Shown one piece after another: positions 25,334 through 36,199 of a stretch of DNA of 64,000 bases (positions are counted from its first letter, which is position 1; each line of letters starts with the position of its first letter). Under the pieces are notes generated by a model, which had not been told where the DNA came from, searched no databases, and worked only from the letters and a program-made list of their open reading frames with translations. Made by a program: the position numbers and the translations under genes. The stretch is from assembly GCA_036898135.1 (NCBI GenBank), contig CM072511.1:157476494-157540493 (forward strand). The letters are read 5' to 3'. Source of the stretch: Oncomelania hupensis. Lineage: Eukaryota > Mollusca > Gastropoda > Littorinimorpha > Pomatiopsidae.

Positions 25334-28300
25334 TCAATGTTCTTTCAACCGCAAGGAAACGATGCCCTCGTCAGTTGCGGTCGTCATCGGCCCAGGGTCA
25401 AAGACAGTGATCTTGTGGGCTTTCCTGGAGTCAGTGCATCCTCCGTTGTCTTCCTCTCCCGTGGGATGTCCGACGCAGTCGACGTTGTCAGCTCCCAGAA
25501 TGCATTCGCTGGGTCTCACGGTCAGGTTGGCTTCTGCGGGACGGTGGAACAGCTCCCTCAAGGTCTGCAGATGCTCCTTCCAGGTCTGGGTGTGGACTTC
25601 ATTTTCGACCAAAGTCGTAGAGCCTGGGACATCGCTGAAGCTATGGGGAAATTCGCCCATAAGGTCCTTGAGCTCCAACTTTTGACCTTCCGTCAAGCCT
25701 AGTCCTAGCTTAACGTCATTGATGCCTTCTTTGCTGTGGAAGTCTCCCAGTTCCAACAGTTCTTCGCTGTCAAAGCTGTCGTCGGTCACAGCTGCTGTGG
25801 CTGCGTGCACGGTCTCTGTTGGCCTTTCCACGTACAGCTTAAGGAGGTTGGCGTGGTATATCTTGGAATGCTGGCCGACCTTCACCTTATAGTCGTTGAT
25901 CCCCACCACGGTCTCCACTTCGTACGGGCCTTTCCACTGCATCAGCAACTTATTATGATCAGTAGGTAGCAGCACCAGCACTTTGTTGCCAGGTTTAAAC
26001 TTCCTGTTCACAGCCCTACGATCATAGTAGTGCTTTCCACAGTCCTGGGACTTCTTCAGGTTTTCTCTGGCTATCTCGAGAGTCTGCTCCAGCTTCTCCC
26101 GTAGCTCAAACACGTACTGGTAGCTGTTCTTCACCTCTGGGGTGTCTACTTCTTTCGTCCACAGTTCTTTCAGGATGTGCATCGGCCCTCGGATGGTTCT
26201 TCCGTACAGCAGCTCGAACGGAGAAAAGCCGGTGGACTCCTGCGGTACTTCTCTGTAGGCGAAAAGTAGGGCGTTGATGTAGCGATGCCATTGTCTGGGC
26301 TGCTCGCTGCACAGTTTCTTCAGGGTGGACTTCAGCGTAGCATTGAACTTTTCGACGAGCCCGTTGCACATTGGATGGTAGGGTGTCGTAGTCAAATGCC
26401 GGATGCTCAGCAGTCTGTTGACCTCCTTCATGCAGTCAGAGACGAACTGCGTCCCGAGGTCTGTCAGAATTTCTTCAGGCACTCCAAGCCTACTGAACAT
26501 GTCCACCAGTGCCTCTGCTACAGTTTCAGTGTCAATCTTCTTCAGTGGCACTGCTTCTGGGTACCGAGTCGCATAGTCTACTAAAGTCAGTACCCATCGA
26601 TGACCTTCTTCACTCGGAGGTCTTATTTCGCCGATTAAGTCTAAGGCCACCCTCTTGAAAGGTCGGTCGATCAGAGGCATCCTCTGCATAGGCACTTTCG
26701 GGACCCTTCCTCGAGGTATGGTCTTCTGGCAAATGTCACATGATCGGCAGAAACGGCTGACGTCCGCATGAAGTCCTGGCCAGTAGAACACCGCCTGGAT
26801 TCTGTCCGACGTCTTCTTGATGCCCAGGTGACCTCCCATGATTGAGTCATGCGCTACTTCCATCACCTGGCGCCTTAGGGGTAACGGTACCAATACCTGA
26901 CGTAGTGGTTTCCCTCCGTTGACCCTCGGGTGCTGGAAGATTCGGTACAGGATCTTGGCCTTCACCTCAAAATAGACCGTGCCACTGCCCTTGGTCACGT
27001 GGTCTTGGCGGTTCCTGTACTTGTTTAAAGTGCTATCAGCTTCCTGGAGCTGGATCAGCTTATCTCTGTCCACGATGGCAGCTTTGGAGTTGTCGGCGAC
27101 CTTCAGTGGCGTAGACATCTTGTCTCTCTTGGCCTGGGCCCTGGTAGTAACAGCACTGACGATCTCTGGTCGGCAGGGCTGAGCCGGAGTAACCACATTG
27201 TCCCGTAGCAGCTCTGTAAGGTCTCCATCGGGAAACGGCAATGGATCCTCCTCCACAACTTCGACGCGTTGGGTTGAGGCAGGACTCCACTCTGGATCGG
27301 GGTCGTCGGGTCGTCTCGCGCCGTCGATATTCCCGATCATCAAATCATACAGCGGCTTCTTCAGGCAAACCGCTTCGACTTCGCCTATGTAGAAAGGGGT
27401 GTTGACATGAATCTTCGCAACTGGCGCTCTCACACATTTGCTGTCGGCCATAAGTGTCCATTTTGAATCGCCAGTGAACTGTTCTTTAGCGATTAGGTCT
27501 TCTCTGACGATGACCCCACTGCAGCCAGAGTCTCTTAGAACAGTCACTTCATGATTTCCGACGCGTCCCTTGGAAACAGGCATGTTCTGGACGGTCATAG
27601 CTGCGCTGGCGACGACGGGGATGGATTTTCCGTTGGCAAGGAGAAGTTGGCCATCCTTCATGCACTCTTGCACGTCCGCAGGGGTAGCTGTGCGCTCGGT
27701 TTCACTCGGAAGAATGACGCTCCCGCCGCACACCTGATGGTCAGATCTACTGGTTTGCCGTTGATTGGAGAACCGCCTCTGCCGGTTGCCCGCCGCTGCG
27801 TTGTCCGTACTGCTCCGCTGTCCGCTATTTCTGCTTTGAGGGCAGCTGGCAGCTCTGTGGTCTGTAGCGTTGCAGATAAAACAGCCTCTTGAGTGCCCTT
27901 CCCTGGGAGGAGGCGTGGAGTCCGTCTGCCTCTGGCTCGTCTGGCTCCCTTGGATCTGGTTCCCATGGTTTGCAGTCTTCTGAAAATGTTTCGTCGCGCT
28001 GGGTGGCCCCAGGGTTTTCCCATGAGCGATGAGATATCTTTCAGCAGCTTCAGCAACGTCTTTTAGCGTCTGCAACTTTTGTATTTCCAAGTGGATCGCA
28101 AGGTCCTTAGGGCAGGCGTTGAGTAATTGTTCCCTCACGATCAGCTCATGGAGACTCTCGTAAGTCTTCCCTTTGCCTGATAATTCCACCCACTTGTGTA
28201 GATATGATGACAGGCGCTCCACAAACTGCTTTGGCGTCTCGTCTGAAAAAGGCCGGCATTCACGAAAGCGTTGACGGTAGCCCTTTTCTGTAAAGTTGTA

Positions 28301-28852
28301 GCACTGTAATAGGGCCGCTTTCAAAACGTCGTAGTCTTTGGCGTCATTATTCGACAGTCTACTGTAGACATCGAGCGCCTTCCCCGTCAGTAGTGCGCTG
28401 AGTATGATCGCCCAGTCTTGACGTTGCCAATTGGAGCTTTCAGCGAACCTTTCGAATCTCGCCAGATAACTGTCAATCTGGTCCTTCCCGTCGACGAAAG
28501 CTGGCAATTTTGGAGCCGTATGGTCGTTGGTGACTTGTGGCGCATGCTGATTGTTCTGGATACGCGCCAACTCTAGCTGGTATTGATGCTCAGCTTCTAA
28601 TCGTCTCTCTTCCATCTCTCTTTCTTGACGCCGCTCTTCTCTTTCTTCTCGGCGACGCTGCTCTTCTAATTCTCTTTCTTCACGGCGACGCTGCTCCTCT
28701 ATTTCTCTTTCTTCACGCCGTCGCTCATCTTCTCTTTCTTCACGCTGACGTTGTTCTTCTCTTTCTTGTATTCTCTCCTGAGACTTGACGTACTCCGTCA
28801 GCTGTTTGCCTTTTAGATTCAGTTGCATCCCTTTCTGCCAGAAGTCAGCCAT
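25334..28852 (-). CDS. Gag-protease-integrase polyprotein of element A, RT fragment at C-terminus
   Basis: 1172 residues from ATG 28852. Residues 20-90 are an E/R-rich coiled coil. About 187-280 form a capsid segment resembling the SCAN domain (YRQRF, FVERLSSYLHKWVEL, LIVREQLLNACP). 324-337 is a CX2CX4HX4C zinc knuckle. The protease is at 439-447 with DSG instead of the usual DTG. The integrase has H668, H675, C705, C708 of the HHCC finger and D738, D798, E834 (D-x35-E), then a GPY/F module at 971-1010 (WKGPYEVE). Only then come RT-flanking pieces: 1053-1088 matches the segment just before RT (LKDLMGEFPHSFSDVPG). It jumps straight to the RT thumb (HLQTLRELF, NLTVRPSECILG). The YVDD palm is deleted and RNase H is absent. 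It should package and integrate but cannot copy RNA alone. Confidence 0.88.
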   Translation of the reverse strand: MADFWQKGMQLNLKGKQLTEYVKSQERIQEREEQRQREEREDERRREEREIEEQRRREERELEEQRRREEREERRQEREMEERRLEAEHQYQLELARIQNNQHAPQVTNDHTAPKLPAFVDGKDQIDSYLARFERFAESSNWQRQDWAIILSALLTGKALDVYSRLSNNDAKDYDVLKAALLQCYNFTEKGYRQRFRECRPFSDETPKQFVERLSSYLHKWVELSGKGKTYESLHELIVREQLLNACPKDLAIHLEIQKLQTLKDVAEAAERYLIAHGKTLGPPSATKHFQKTANHGNQIQGSQTSQRQTDSTPPPREGHSRGCFICNATDHRAASCPQSRNSGQRSSTDNAAAGNRQRRFSNQRQTSRSDHQVCGGSVILPSETERTATPADVQECMKDGQLLLANGKSIPVVASAAMTVQNMPVSKGRVGNHEVTVLRDSGCSGVIVREDLIAKEQFTGDSKWTLMADSKCVRAPVAKIHVNTPFYIGEVEAVCLKKPLYDLMIGNIDGARRPDDPDPEWSPASTQRVEVVEEDPLPFPDGDLTELLRDNVVTPAQPCRPEIVSAVTTRAQAKRDKMSTPLKVADNSKAAIVDRDKLIQLQEADSTLNKYRNRQDHVTKGSGTVYFEVKAKILYRIFQHPRVNGGKPLRQVLVPLPLRRQVMEVAHDSIMGGHLGIKKTSDRIQAVFYWPGLHADVSRFCRSCDICQKTIPRGRVPKVPMQRMPLIDRPFKRVALDLIGEIRPPSEEGHRWVLTLVDYATRYPEAVPLKKIDTETVAEALVDMFSRLGVPEEILTDLGTQFVSDCMKEVNRLLSIRHLTTTPYHPMCNGLVEKFNATLKSTLKKLCSEQPRQWHRYINALLFAYREVPQESTGFSPFELLYGRTIRGPMHILKELWTKEVDTPEVKNSYQYVFELREKLEQTLEIARENLKKSQDCGKHYYDRRAVNRKFKPGNKVLVLLPTDHNKLLMQWKGPYEVETVVGINDYKVKVGQHSKIYHANLLKLYVERPTETVHAATAAVTDDSFDSEELLELGDFHSKEGINDVKLGLGLTEGQKLELKDLMGEFPHSFSDVPGSTTLVENEVHTQTWKEHLQTLRELFHRPAEANLTVRPSECILGADNVDCVGHPTGEEDNGGCTDSRKAHKITVFDPGPMTTATDEGIVSLRLKEH

Positions 28853-28860
28853 CTTGATGC

Positions 28861-28985
28861 TTCTGGAAAGTTCTTTTCTGGAAAGTTCTTTTTCTAGAAA
28901 GTTCTTGACTGTAGAGTTCTTTTTTTTCTGGAAAGTTCTTGACTGTGCTGTACCTTTCTAGACTGTTCTAGAACAGCACGCTTTC
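28861..28985. promoter_or_regulatory. Cluster of heat-shock-element-like sites in element A leader
   Basis: TTCTGGAAAGTTC fits the HSE pattern nTTCnnGAAnnTTCn exactly. It recurs at about 28861, 28876, 28891 (with TA in place of TG) and 28926; TTCTAGAAC follows at 28976. The cluster lies directly upstream of the gag ATG, between the 5' LTR and the coding region. Function is inferred from sequence only. Confidence 0.5.
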
Positions 28986-29382
28986 TGCAGTAGCGCTGAT
29001 GCTTGTCACTAGTCGCCTTCGTTGACGCAGGCCCCGCTGTCCTCGTCGTATGCGACGCTGCACCACGCTGGTGTTGATGTATACGCTCCTGTGCTGAAGT
29101 AGACTCGACGTCCGTACGTCGCTCTCTCTAATACTGGCGATGTAGCTCCGAGACTGTCCCTCGACGTAGTCCTGCGGCAGCCACGTAGTCCCGACTGGTT
29201 GTTCGCTCACGAAGCAACTCTTCAGTGACTACACGCCCTTGCAGTCAACCCGAACCTATCGGTGATGTAGTCCCAGTATGTTGGCCCCTCTCGACGCAAC
29301 TCGTTGGCGGCTACCCTCGATGACTGCCTCTCGTAACGTTGACTCGCTTGTTGTAGCAGTTGAACCCTTGGCTATGGCGTGA

Positions 29383-29400
29383 ATCGCGGCTTGACCCCCA
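29383..29400 (-). other. Primer-binding site of element A
   Basis: Three bases after the 5' LTR the minus strand reads TGGGGGTCAAGCCGCGATTC. TGG pairs with a tRNA CCA end, and the complement GAATC..CCCCCA has the layout of a tRNA T-arm plus acceptor with discriminator C. I cannot name the tRNA. Confidence 0.55.
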
Positions 29401-29403
29401 AAA

Positions 29404-30041
29404 TGTTACACTCTGTTCGATGTTGGTGTTTTCTATCAGTATCTGATTCAGCCCCGATGCTTGAATTCCTGATAGTTGTGTAACTCAGATTCGTTTATTC
29501 GCGCAACCCGTCCAAACAGCGTACAAGTCACAAAGTCGACGTATGAAGTTTTCCACTTTTATTCAGCACACACCAACAACTGCATACAATTCTCAACTCA
29601 AATCAATAACTTTCACAGCAACTCTCCAAATCACTATCAACAACTTTACTCTCTCTCAACAGCAATTCGGCACACGATTAAATAACCTCTCTCTTTTCCG
29701 GAAGAATTTCGAACAATGTAGAAATGACGTACTGCCACCAATCGAACTAAAGATCGTCATCACTGACTTACGTCAATACACATTTTCTCTACTTCCGGGA
29801 ACATTCACGACCTTCGATATCCATCGGGAAAATTCTATCAAGAGTAAACACGCATATCCAGAAGATTCTCAAATAATATCGACTAACGCAAATTATCAAC
29901 GTTATACAAAGCCTCTCCTAACAACAGTGCAAACTCAAATCAAAGGTAAATAAACTCCATTATTGAATACTTTACAAAACGAAACGATTAGATCTATCTT
30001 GCGCGTTTCTGACGTACTACCATTCGCGTTTCAACGTAACA
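29404..30041 (-). repeat. 5' LTR of element A
   Basis: Identical by eye to 24540-25177. It provides promoter and start for the minus-strand transcript. Confidence 0.9.

Positions 30042-30135
<94 letters not shown>
30042..30135. repeat. (TATC)n microsatellite, right half of the array split by element A
   Basis: Continuous with the short TATC run left of 24540 once element A is removed. Confidence 0.95.
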
Positions 30136-30139
30136 CCCA

Positions 30140-30635
30140 CTGTCGCTGTCTTCCTCATTTACTCTTTCCTATTCCTGCTCTGTCCTATCACTCTGCTATA
30201 CTATCTTCTTCTTCGCTAGATCAATGACCTACCTTTTTTCTTGAAAACTCTTCCTGGACAAGACTCCTTGTTTGTGTATGAGGTCTGTTGGATCAGCTTG
30301 GGAGTGTTGGACGCTTTCTTCCGGGTGGTCACTAGGGCTTCCTATGATTGTATTATTTAGCAGTATAGGCATTTTATATGTATATGTTTTGTTAATAATT
30401 TATAATGATGTTTGTATTCTATTTTGTTTTTGTAACCGGGGGTTCGAGTAGTTGGGGTAAAGCCTCAGCCGTCCCCTGCGTGGGATGTCTTTATTGTAAA
30501 GTGACTGGCCGGTGGAGGGCGTTCAATTTTCCCACTAGGGTTGTTTCAGCAGATCTTTTATGCGGATCTGGGGTTGTCCGGTCCTGATTTGGCTCGGAAG
30601 AGTCCGCTGGATCTAAAGCAACAATCAATCAATCA
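30140..30635 (+). repeat. Dispersed repeat D, copy 4
   Basis: Same block order as copies 2 and 3, ending GTCCGCTGGATCTAAAGCAA and an AATC tandem tail. Confidence 0.7.
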
Positions 30636-30640
30636 ATCAA

Positions 30641-30706
30641 TCTATAACTCTCTCTCTCTCTCTCTCTCTCTCCCTCTCTCCCTCTCTCTCTTTCTCTCTC
30701 TCTCTC
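30641..30706. repeat. (CT)n microsatellite
   Basis: CT units with CCCT interruptions. Confidence 0.95.
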
Positions 30707-31319
30707 TAATTATATATTAAACTGCTATTATATCCCTGTCAAAACGGCAAACCATGACATGTTGCTTGGCTTGTGTGCTCTTTTCATTCGGTTGGTGGTA
30801 TTGGTTTGCAAACCTATTCAAGGCAGCTTCTCATATATTTGTCTTTTTTATTCACTGTTAACATGCTGGTTGCTTTCAGTACACAGTCTTAGGAAGAAAA
30901 AACCAACAACCATGCATGCACACGTAATAAAACCCCAGCACTCACACACACTGAAAGACGGGCCCTTTTGGTTTTTTTTAAACTGACATGCATAGCAATG
31001 TGAGTCTATTTATTCACCCCAACATTTTTTTCCAAGATTTTTGCAAATCTGTGCGAGATAAACCCAAAACTGTCCAAAAATGACATTTAAAAAAAAAAAA
31101 GTCCCTCTCTCTGTGCAAACTCTTGCAAGTGGATTAATATCTTAGAACCAATTTCAACTATCGCAATCAAACTTGGTAAGAGGGAGTATACCCAGGAGAC
31201 CTCGTAAATGATCAGTGAATGAATGACCTCACTTCAAGGCCAAGGTCTCATTCACAGGGTCAACAAATGTTTGTCAAGAAATGACAATGTTTCACGATTA
31301 CGTTATTACGATGCGCTCA
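30707..31319. other. Non-coding stretch, nothing recognised
   Basis: No conserved coding signal or known repeat seen. Confidence 0.4.
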
Positions 31320-31321
31320 AA

Positions 31322-31430
31322 GGCAGCAAGTTGGCACCTCGGGCGGCTTGAGTTAGATCCTGTATCGGCAAGCGCCTTGAGTCGCCAAGTACGGCGAAAT
31401 ATGTGCGCTATACAAATCCTCAATAATAAT

Positions 31431-31484
<54 letters not shown>
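31322..31484 (+). mobile_element. SINE-like family S copy with (AAT)n tail
   Basis: GCACCTCGGGCGGCTTGAGT, TAGATCCTGTATCGGCAAGC, GCCTTGAGTCGCC and GTGCGCTATACAAATCC, then an AAT array. Related copies at 35822, 38030 (minus), 48927 and 51540. Confidence 0.6.
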
Positions 31485-31487
<3 letters not shown>

Positions 31488-31884
31488 TTTTTAGGTCGGT
31501 TCCCGTCTTACTCTTTCTTTGGCGCTATGCTTTACGATGACTAACTTCGTAGTTTGAAACCTTTTTGTCTCCCTCCCGTGTTCAACTCGTCAGCAGCCAC
31601 TTTCTAAACAAAACTTTGTTCAAAACCACCTAGCCTGCCACCCTAGATTGTAAAACTTTCTATTTTCTATGAATTCTCTTTAATTAAAAAAAAGAAGGTT
31701 TCTTCCCTCTTCTATTGCTAGGCAGCCAACGTTGTAGATATTTGTTTCGCATGGAGATTTGATGTATGTTTTATTTTTCTCTGCTGATTTTTTTTTAGAA
31801 AGCCCGGTGTAACATCGTCAATGTTCCTAGTATTTTATTTGGGCTGGGAGTGACTGGGAGCATTCTGATTGGTCGACGCATTAC

Positions 31885-32025
31885 AAAATTCGACGCATGC
31901 GCACAGTGCTATCGTAGTCTTAGTAAAGATTAGGGTTAGAGTCAGGGTTAGGGGTTAGGGTTACGACGCCTAAGAACATTGTGAAAAAGCCGGCCCGACT
32001 TGACCTGGCGCATGCGCAAAGGCGC
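31885..32025. promoter_or_regulatory. CpG-containing patch with two GCATGCGC motifs and TTAGGG units
   Basis: GACGCATGCGCACAG (31889) and GGCGCATGCGCAAAG (32007) resemble NRF1 sites. Between them AGGGTTAGGGGTTAGGGTTA is telomere-like. It could be an old promoter, but no gene follows that I can confirm. Confidence 0.3.
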
Positions 32026-32581
32026 TCGGCTGAAGTAAGACGCCCGGAACTTGGACGACGTGACACAGGCTGACACACTGACGAATTGAAAACACAGCGA
32101 AATGGACGTCTGTGCTGCACAAATTCGCACAAGCAACCCTCGGCAACCTACTATTTGTTTTCTACACACAATTTGTTGTCTCCCTAATTTGGAACTCCTT
32201 TCCGTGAATTAAATTTTGTGGATTTTCGTTACCCAAGCCGCTATTCTACACCCTGAGCACACGAAGCTGCACGCTTTGATATTTTTATCTTGTTGAATAG
32301 CATTAACTTTTGTGGCCTATATTTTATGTGTCATAAGGTTGTGACGCTTTTGATTTCGGATTTTTTTAAAAAAATAGGATTGTGTCGCAACAGGAAGTCA
32401 CTTTCTCTTTCGCCTTCCGGATCAAATAAAATGTTTTGTGAAACACACACACAAAAAAGCCAATTGTATAAGTTTCAGCAGACCCAAGTCTCTAAATTAA
32501 ATACAAATGTGGTGGTTTGGTTACTTAGCATTTTAATTAAACAAACAATCTAGTTTGACAGGGATGGGCTGGACTTGCATC

Positions 32582-32655
32582 CCACCGCGGTAGTGGTAGA
32601 GCGTGGTAGAGCGTTCGCCTGACCAGGTTCAAAACCCATGGTTGGCAAAAAGAAA
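32582..32655 (+). mobile_element. Degenerate tRNA-like SINE fragment
   Basis: GTGGTAGAGCGTTCGCCTGA and AGGTTCAAAACCC resemble A and B boxes. A 10-bp internal repeat (GGTAGAGCGT) disrupts it. Confidence 0.4.
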
Positions 32656-33048
32656 AGTGGATTTTGTCAGCATTTCATTCTATAATAACTTCATTTTGTT
32701 TTAATTTTACACCTTTACTATATTATAATATAATTCGACAAAATAATATATAATTTACAAATTAAAATTTTTTAACATAATATTTAATTTTTAACATAAT
32801 ATTATAATTTTATTATAATCTGCATGAAGAAGCCGGGGAACTTCAGTTTGTATTTGTATTTTTATTTTCGAAACTGGTGTGTTGTGTTTAGTGGCTTTTA
32901 ACACTTGATCGGTTTTCGGTATTTGGTATTAATGTGGTGCTCACTTCTGTGCATGCTTTCCACGTCTTTGAGAAGAACACCCGAGGTTTGAAAATGTTGA
33001 AATAAAGCAGAAATTATAATGCTAACTCTTTCCATCTATCACTTGAAG

Positions 33049-33176
33049 GCAACCCCGATGCACAGTGGAAAACGCTGCAAGCAGAAGATTGTGAGTAATA
33101 TCTGGGATTGACATAATGGGAGAGAAAAGTGTTGAATGTATTTCCTGTCTTTTCAGCTACATTTCGCGGCGGTCGC
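33049..33176 (+). other. Two possible small exons
   Basis: 33049-33090 (AG before, GTGAGT after) and 33157-33176 (TCTTTTCAG before, GTGAGT after) join in phase to 20 open codons ending AEDSTFRGGR. The intervening intron would be 66 bp. No domain and no flanking exons recognised. Confidence 0.22.
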
Positions 33177-34342
33177 GTGAGTATCTACTAAGCAGGTGGA
33201 AGGAAAAAATGAAAGTGTGAAAAGAACAAACTTTAATTTATGTTTGTGCGTGTGTCTGTCAAGTGGTTAGGTGTGTGTGTGTGCATGCATGCGTGCGTGC
33301 GTGCTTCTCTCCACCTCCTCTATCGGTCTGTCTGTTGTATGTTTTATCTATTGAAGTTATTAACATGTTGGTCGTACAAGTGATAGTTGACGGGCTCGCT
33401 CAAGGGCTACGGGTTTTTGCAGGTGCCGGATGTTTAACTTGTGTTCTGTTTTATAGTCGGTGTTTATTTCCTCGCCTATTCACCATTTATTATTTTTTTT
33501 ACAATTCCAGTATGTATTCCTTCTTTTATTTAAAAAAAAGGAATAAACAAACAAAAACTAAGGTTTTAGAAGCTTGGTCGTGAACAATTGATTCAGATTT
33601 CAAACAGTGCGTATTTCCTGTTAAATGTTTATTCCCGTTTTATTCAGTGTATACAATGAGGTGATTAAGGGGTGCCTCAATCCTTTGTAATCAATGTTAT
33701 ATTTCCTTTCCTATTCAGTATTTATTTCCTGTTGAAATTCAACTGTGATGAACGTTTGTTTGTTTTTTTTCTTCAGCGCCATCTTAACTACTGTATTTAT
33801 TCAAGACTTGTAATAATGATTGTATGTTGATCCAATGTTGGAGTGGAATCAGCTGCCCTTTTTCCAGGCGTTTTTAAATTTTGTGTTTGTGTCTTTTTAG
33901 AAACTTGTTTCCGATTTGTGTCCAAACTATTTCCTTCCAAAAAAGACACTCCCGCCACTAAAGAAAGTTTCATTGACCAAAATTAATGAATTAACCGAAA
34001 GAGAAAAAAAAAGGGGGGGGGGGGGGGGGGGGGGGGGGGCAGAGGAAGGCTTGGAATGAACACTGAGGAAAGGTAAGATTTTGGAGGGAGGGAGGAGGGG
34101 GGAAGGAAGAAGAGAGAGATTCATTCAGATAGCTCAATTGACAGATGAAGAGCGTGAGAAGAGTGGAGGAGTGAGAGGGGGGAGGGAGAGAGTGTGACCG
34201 ACAGCTACAAAAAAGCTTTCCGTGAAGTTGAAAATAAGTGGCCTTTAAATAAGAGAGAGAGGGTTTTAATACCAGTTTGTCTCCTTACATACTTTTCTTT
34301 TCTTTACTAAGTTACAAAAGCTGTTATGGTCATATCATATCC
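33177..34342. other. Non-coding stretch with a 27-bp G run
   Basis: G27 at 34013-34039, and GT and GCGT repeats at 33274-33303. No gene recognised. Confidence 0.5.
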
Positions 34343-34390
34343 TATACCGTAACTCGAAGGTCGTTGGGGCACCACAGATGATTTACTAAC
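34343..34390 (-). mobile_element. RTE-like LINE, isolated 3' tail
   Basis: ATCCTATACCGTAACTCGAA then GGTCGTTGGGGCACCACAGA is the reverse of the family 3' end. Confidence 0.7.
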
Positions 34391-34856
34391 ATTCACAATT
34401 ATAAAACATGGCAAAACTTCACAAGCATAATCCAATAATAATATCAATAATCGCGGTGAAACAAAAGATCGATCATTTACCTTTCTGACAATGTCAGGCT
34501 ATGGCTATACTGCGATGAATGAATTTCACCCGTCACCTGCGTAGTCTTCTGAGAGAGAGCTTTCAGTGAGTGCGTCCTCTCGGGTGAAGTTTTAACAAAG
34601 ACTTACGTACCTTAACACTGTGGGCAGCTAAAGCGCGCGATATCCCAAGAATCTTTGCGCTCTCGCAGGGGGTTAAAGGATATAGGTCAGCTGGATTAGG
34701 CCACGGCATACCTAGTGAAGATTTACCCTACATATACTTAGAACAATCCTAACTTTTGTCGCCTGCTAGGCATCGACTTTAAGTTACAAAGGCCAAAGAA
34801 GGATGAATGTTTAAGGCGAGAAGCCTTACTGCAGGGTCTAAACTAGTCTATTGTGA
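34391..34856 (-). mobile_element. Diverged LTR fragment related to family B
   Basis: Segments AATAATATCAATAATCGCGG, GAAACAAAAGATCG, CATTTACC and ACAATGTCAGGC line up in order with the minus-strand solo LTR at 50900-50970. The far end TAAACTAGTCTATTGTGA resembles the LTR start. No duplication seen. Confidence 0.4.
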
Positions 34857-35194
34857 TATATAATATGATAGACACTGTCAGATGCTGTTCTTGAAATCAA
34901 CAAATGCAACATACAATTTCTTACCTTTCCTACTTAAACAGTTCTGAACTTGAAACTTTTTTTGAAACTTTTTAATTTAGGGATAAAGATTTTAGACTAA
35001 TTAATAAGTCTAATCTTCCAATCTGTCCCTTAATAAATTAACATAGTAAAGAACCTTTAACATTAACTTGGAAATCACACAAAGCACACACATATGCACT
35101 CACACACATGCACACACAATCGCACCAACATCATTATCTGTAAACAATTTTAAGCAACCACCCCCTTCCCTTTTTTAACCCTCATAATAATAAT

Positions 35195-35198
35195 AATA

Positions 35199-35245
<47 letters not shown>
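35195..35245. repeat. (GA)n and G run
   Basis: GA microsatellite passing into G9. Confidence 0.9.
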
Positions 35246-35247
<2 letters not shown>

Positions 35248-35496
35248 AGGAAGAGGAGTCAGGGGCGGAGCGGACGCGGAAGACTAGTTTGGATGATCAG
35301 GTTGAAACCAGACGATGGAAATGGAAGTACACTGTAGTAAAATTATTATCGCTTGTCTCATTCTGGGTATATCAGACTATGCTGTTTCAGTTGGAATTTG
35401 TTCAAAAAGTGCGAAACCCGGTCACCAATACACGGCACGTACTCAATGGGTCTCTCGAGCACCGTTAGATACTTTTTTTTTTTTTTTTGCTCAACC

Positions 35497-35700
35497 ATCT
35501 TCTTCTTCTTCTTCTTCTTCTTCTTCTTCTTCTTCTTCTTCTTCTTCTTCTTCTTCTTCTTCTTCTTCTTCTTCTTCTCCTCCTCCTTCAGCTTCTCCTC
35601 TCTCTCTCTCGCTCTTTTCCTCTCTTTCTCTCTCTCTTGCTCCTCCTCTCTCTCCCTCTCCCTCTCGCTCCTTCTCCCCTCTTTTCTATCTCTTACCTGG
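35497..35700. repeat. (TTC)n microsatellite and CT-rich tract
   Basis: About 27 TTC units, then imperfect CT. The open frames across it (poly-S, F or L) are artefacts. Confidence 0.95.
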
Positions 35701-35821
35701 AACTCGTTATATCTTCACCCTTCTTTCCCCCACTCTCCTTCCCTCTCCCCCCATCGCCACGTCAGCAAACCGCCAAGGTTATGTCATGATACATCTTGTT
35801 GGCCCCATGTCTATTTTCCTC

Positions 35822-35910
35822 GTTGGGCCGCTGGTTAGATCCTGTGTCGACCAGTGCCTTGAGCTGATCTTGGCAAGGAAAAAACGCTATGTAGCAAATA
35901 TACAATAGTA
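35822..35910 (+). mobile_element. SINE-like family S copy
   Basis: GGTTAGATCCTGTGTCGACC, AGTGCCTTGAGCTGATCTTG and AAACGCTATGTAGCAAATA match the copy at 31322. Confidence 0.5.
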
Positions 35911-35918
35911 TTGATACG

Positions 35919-36070
35919 AGTGATACTGATTGGTATGATGTCCTCTGATCTTCGCTGAGTGATAACTGATTGGTATGATGTCATCTTATCTTCGCTCAGT
36001 GATACTGATTGGTATGATGTCATCTGATCTTTTAGTGATACTGATTGGAATGATTGCGTCTGATCTTCCC
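35919..36070 (+). repeat. ~37-bp tandem repeat, four units
   Basis: GTGATACTGATTGGTATGAT plus GTCATCTGATCTTCGCT repeats four times with small changes. Confidence 0.85.
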
Positions 36071-36199
36071 TCGACCTGCGCCAAAATAAGACATTTAGGT
36101 CGATGGGGCGGCGTGACTCCATTGTCCGCGGCGTTTGACCGTGCACTTGATTTGGCAAGTTGAAGTCTTGAGCTGCTAGAGTTTGCTCCTGATTTCTTT

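Larger units (their letters stand above)
24540..30041 (-). mobile_element. LTR element A: young Ty3/gypsy (Gmr1-like) element lacking RT core
   Basis: Two 638-bp direct LTRs (24540-25177 and 29404-30041) show no difference that I can find by eye. Termini are TGTTAC..GTAACA. The 5-bp flanks CTATC match on both sides, although both lie in a TATC microsatellite, which weakens that point. The interior (4226 bp) holds one long Gag-PR-IN frame, a TGG-type primer site next to the 5' LTR and a G-rich tract next to the 3' LTR. Integrase lies upstream of RT remnants, and the RT palm and RNase H are missing. Identical LTRs imply very recent insertion. Confidence 0.9.

Noticed and set aside
35315..35908. 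197-codon ORF with poly-serine
   Set aside because: Runs through a TTC microsatellite and CT tract; no domain outside the repeat.
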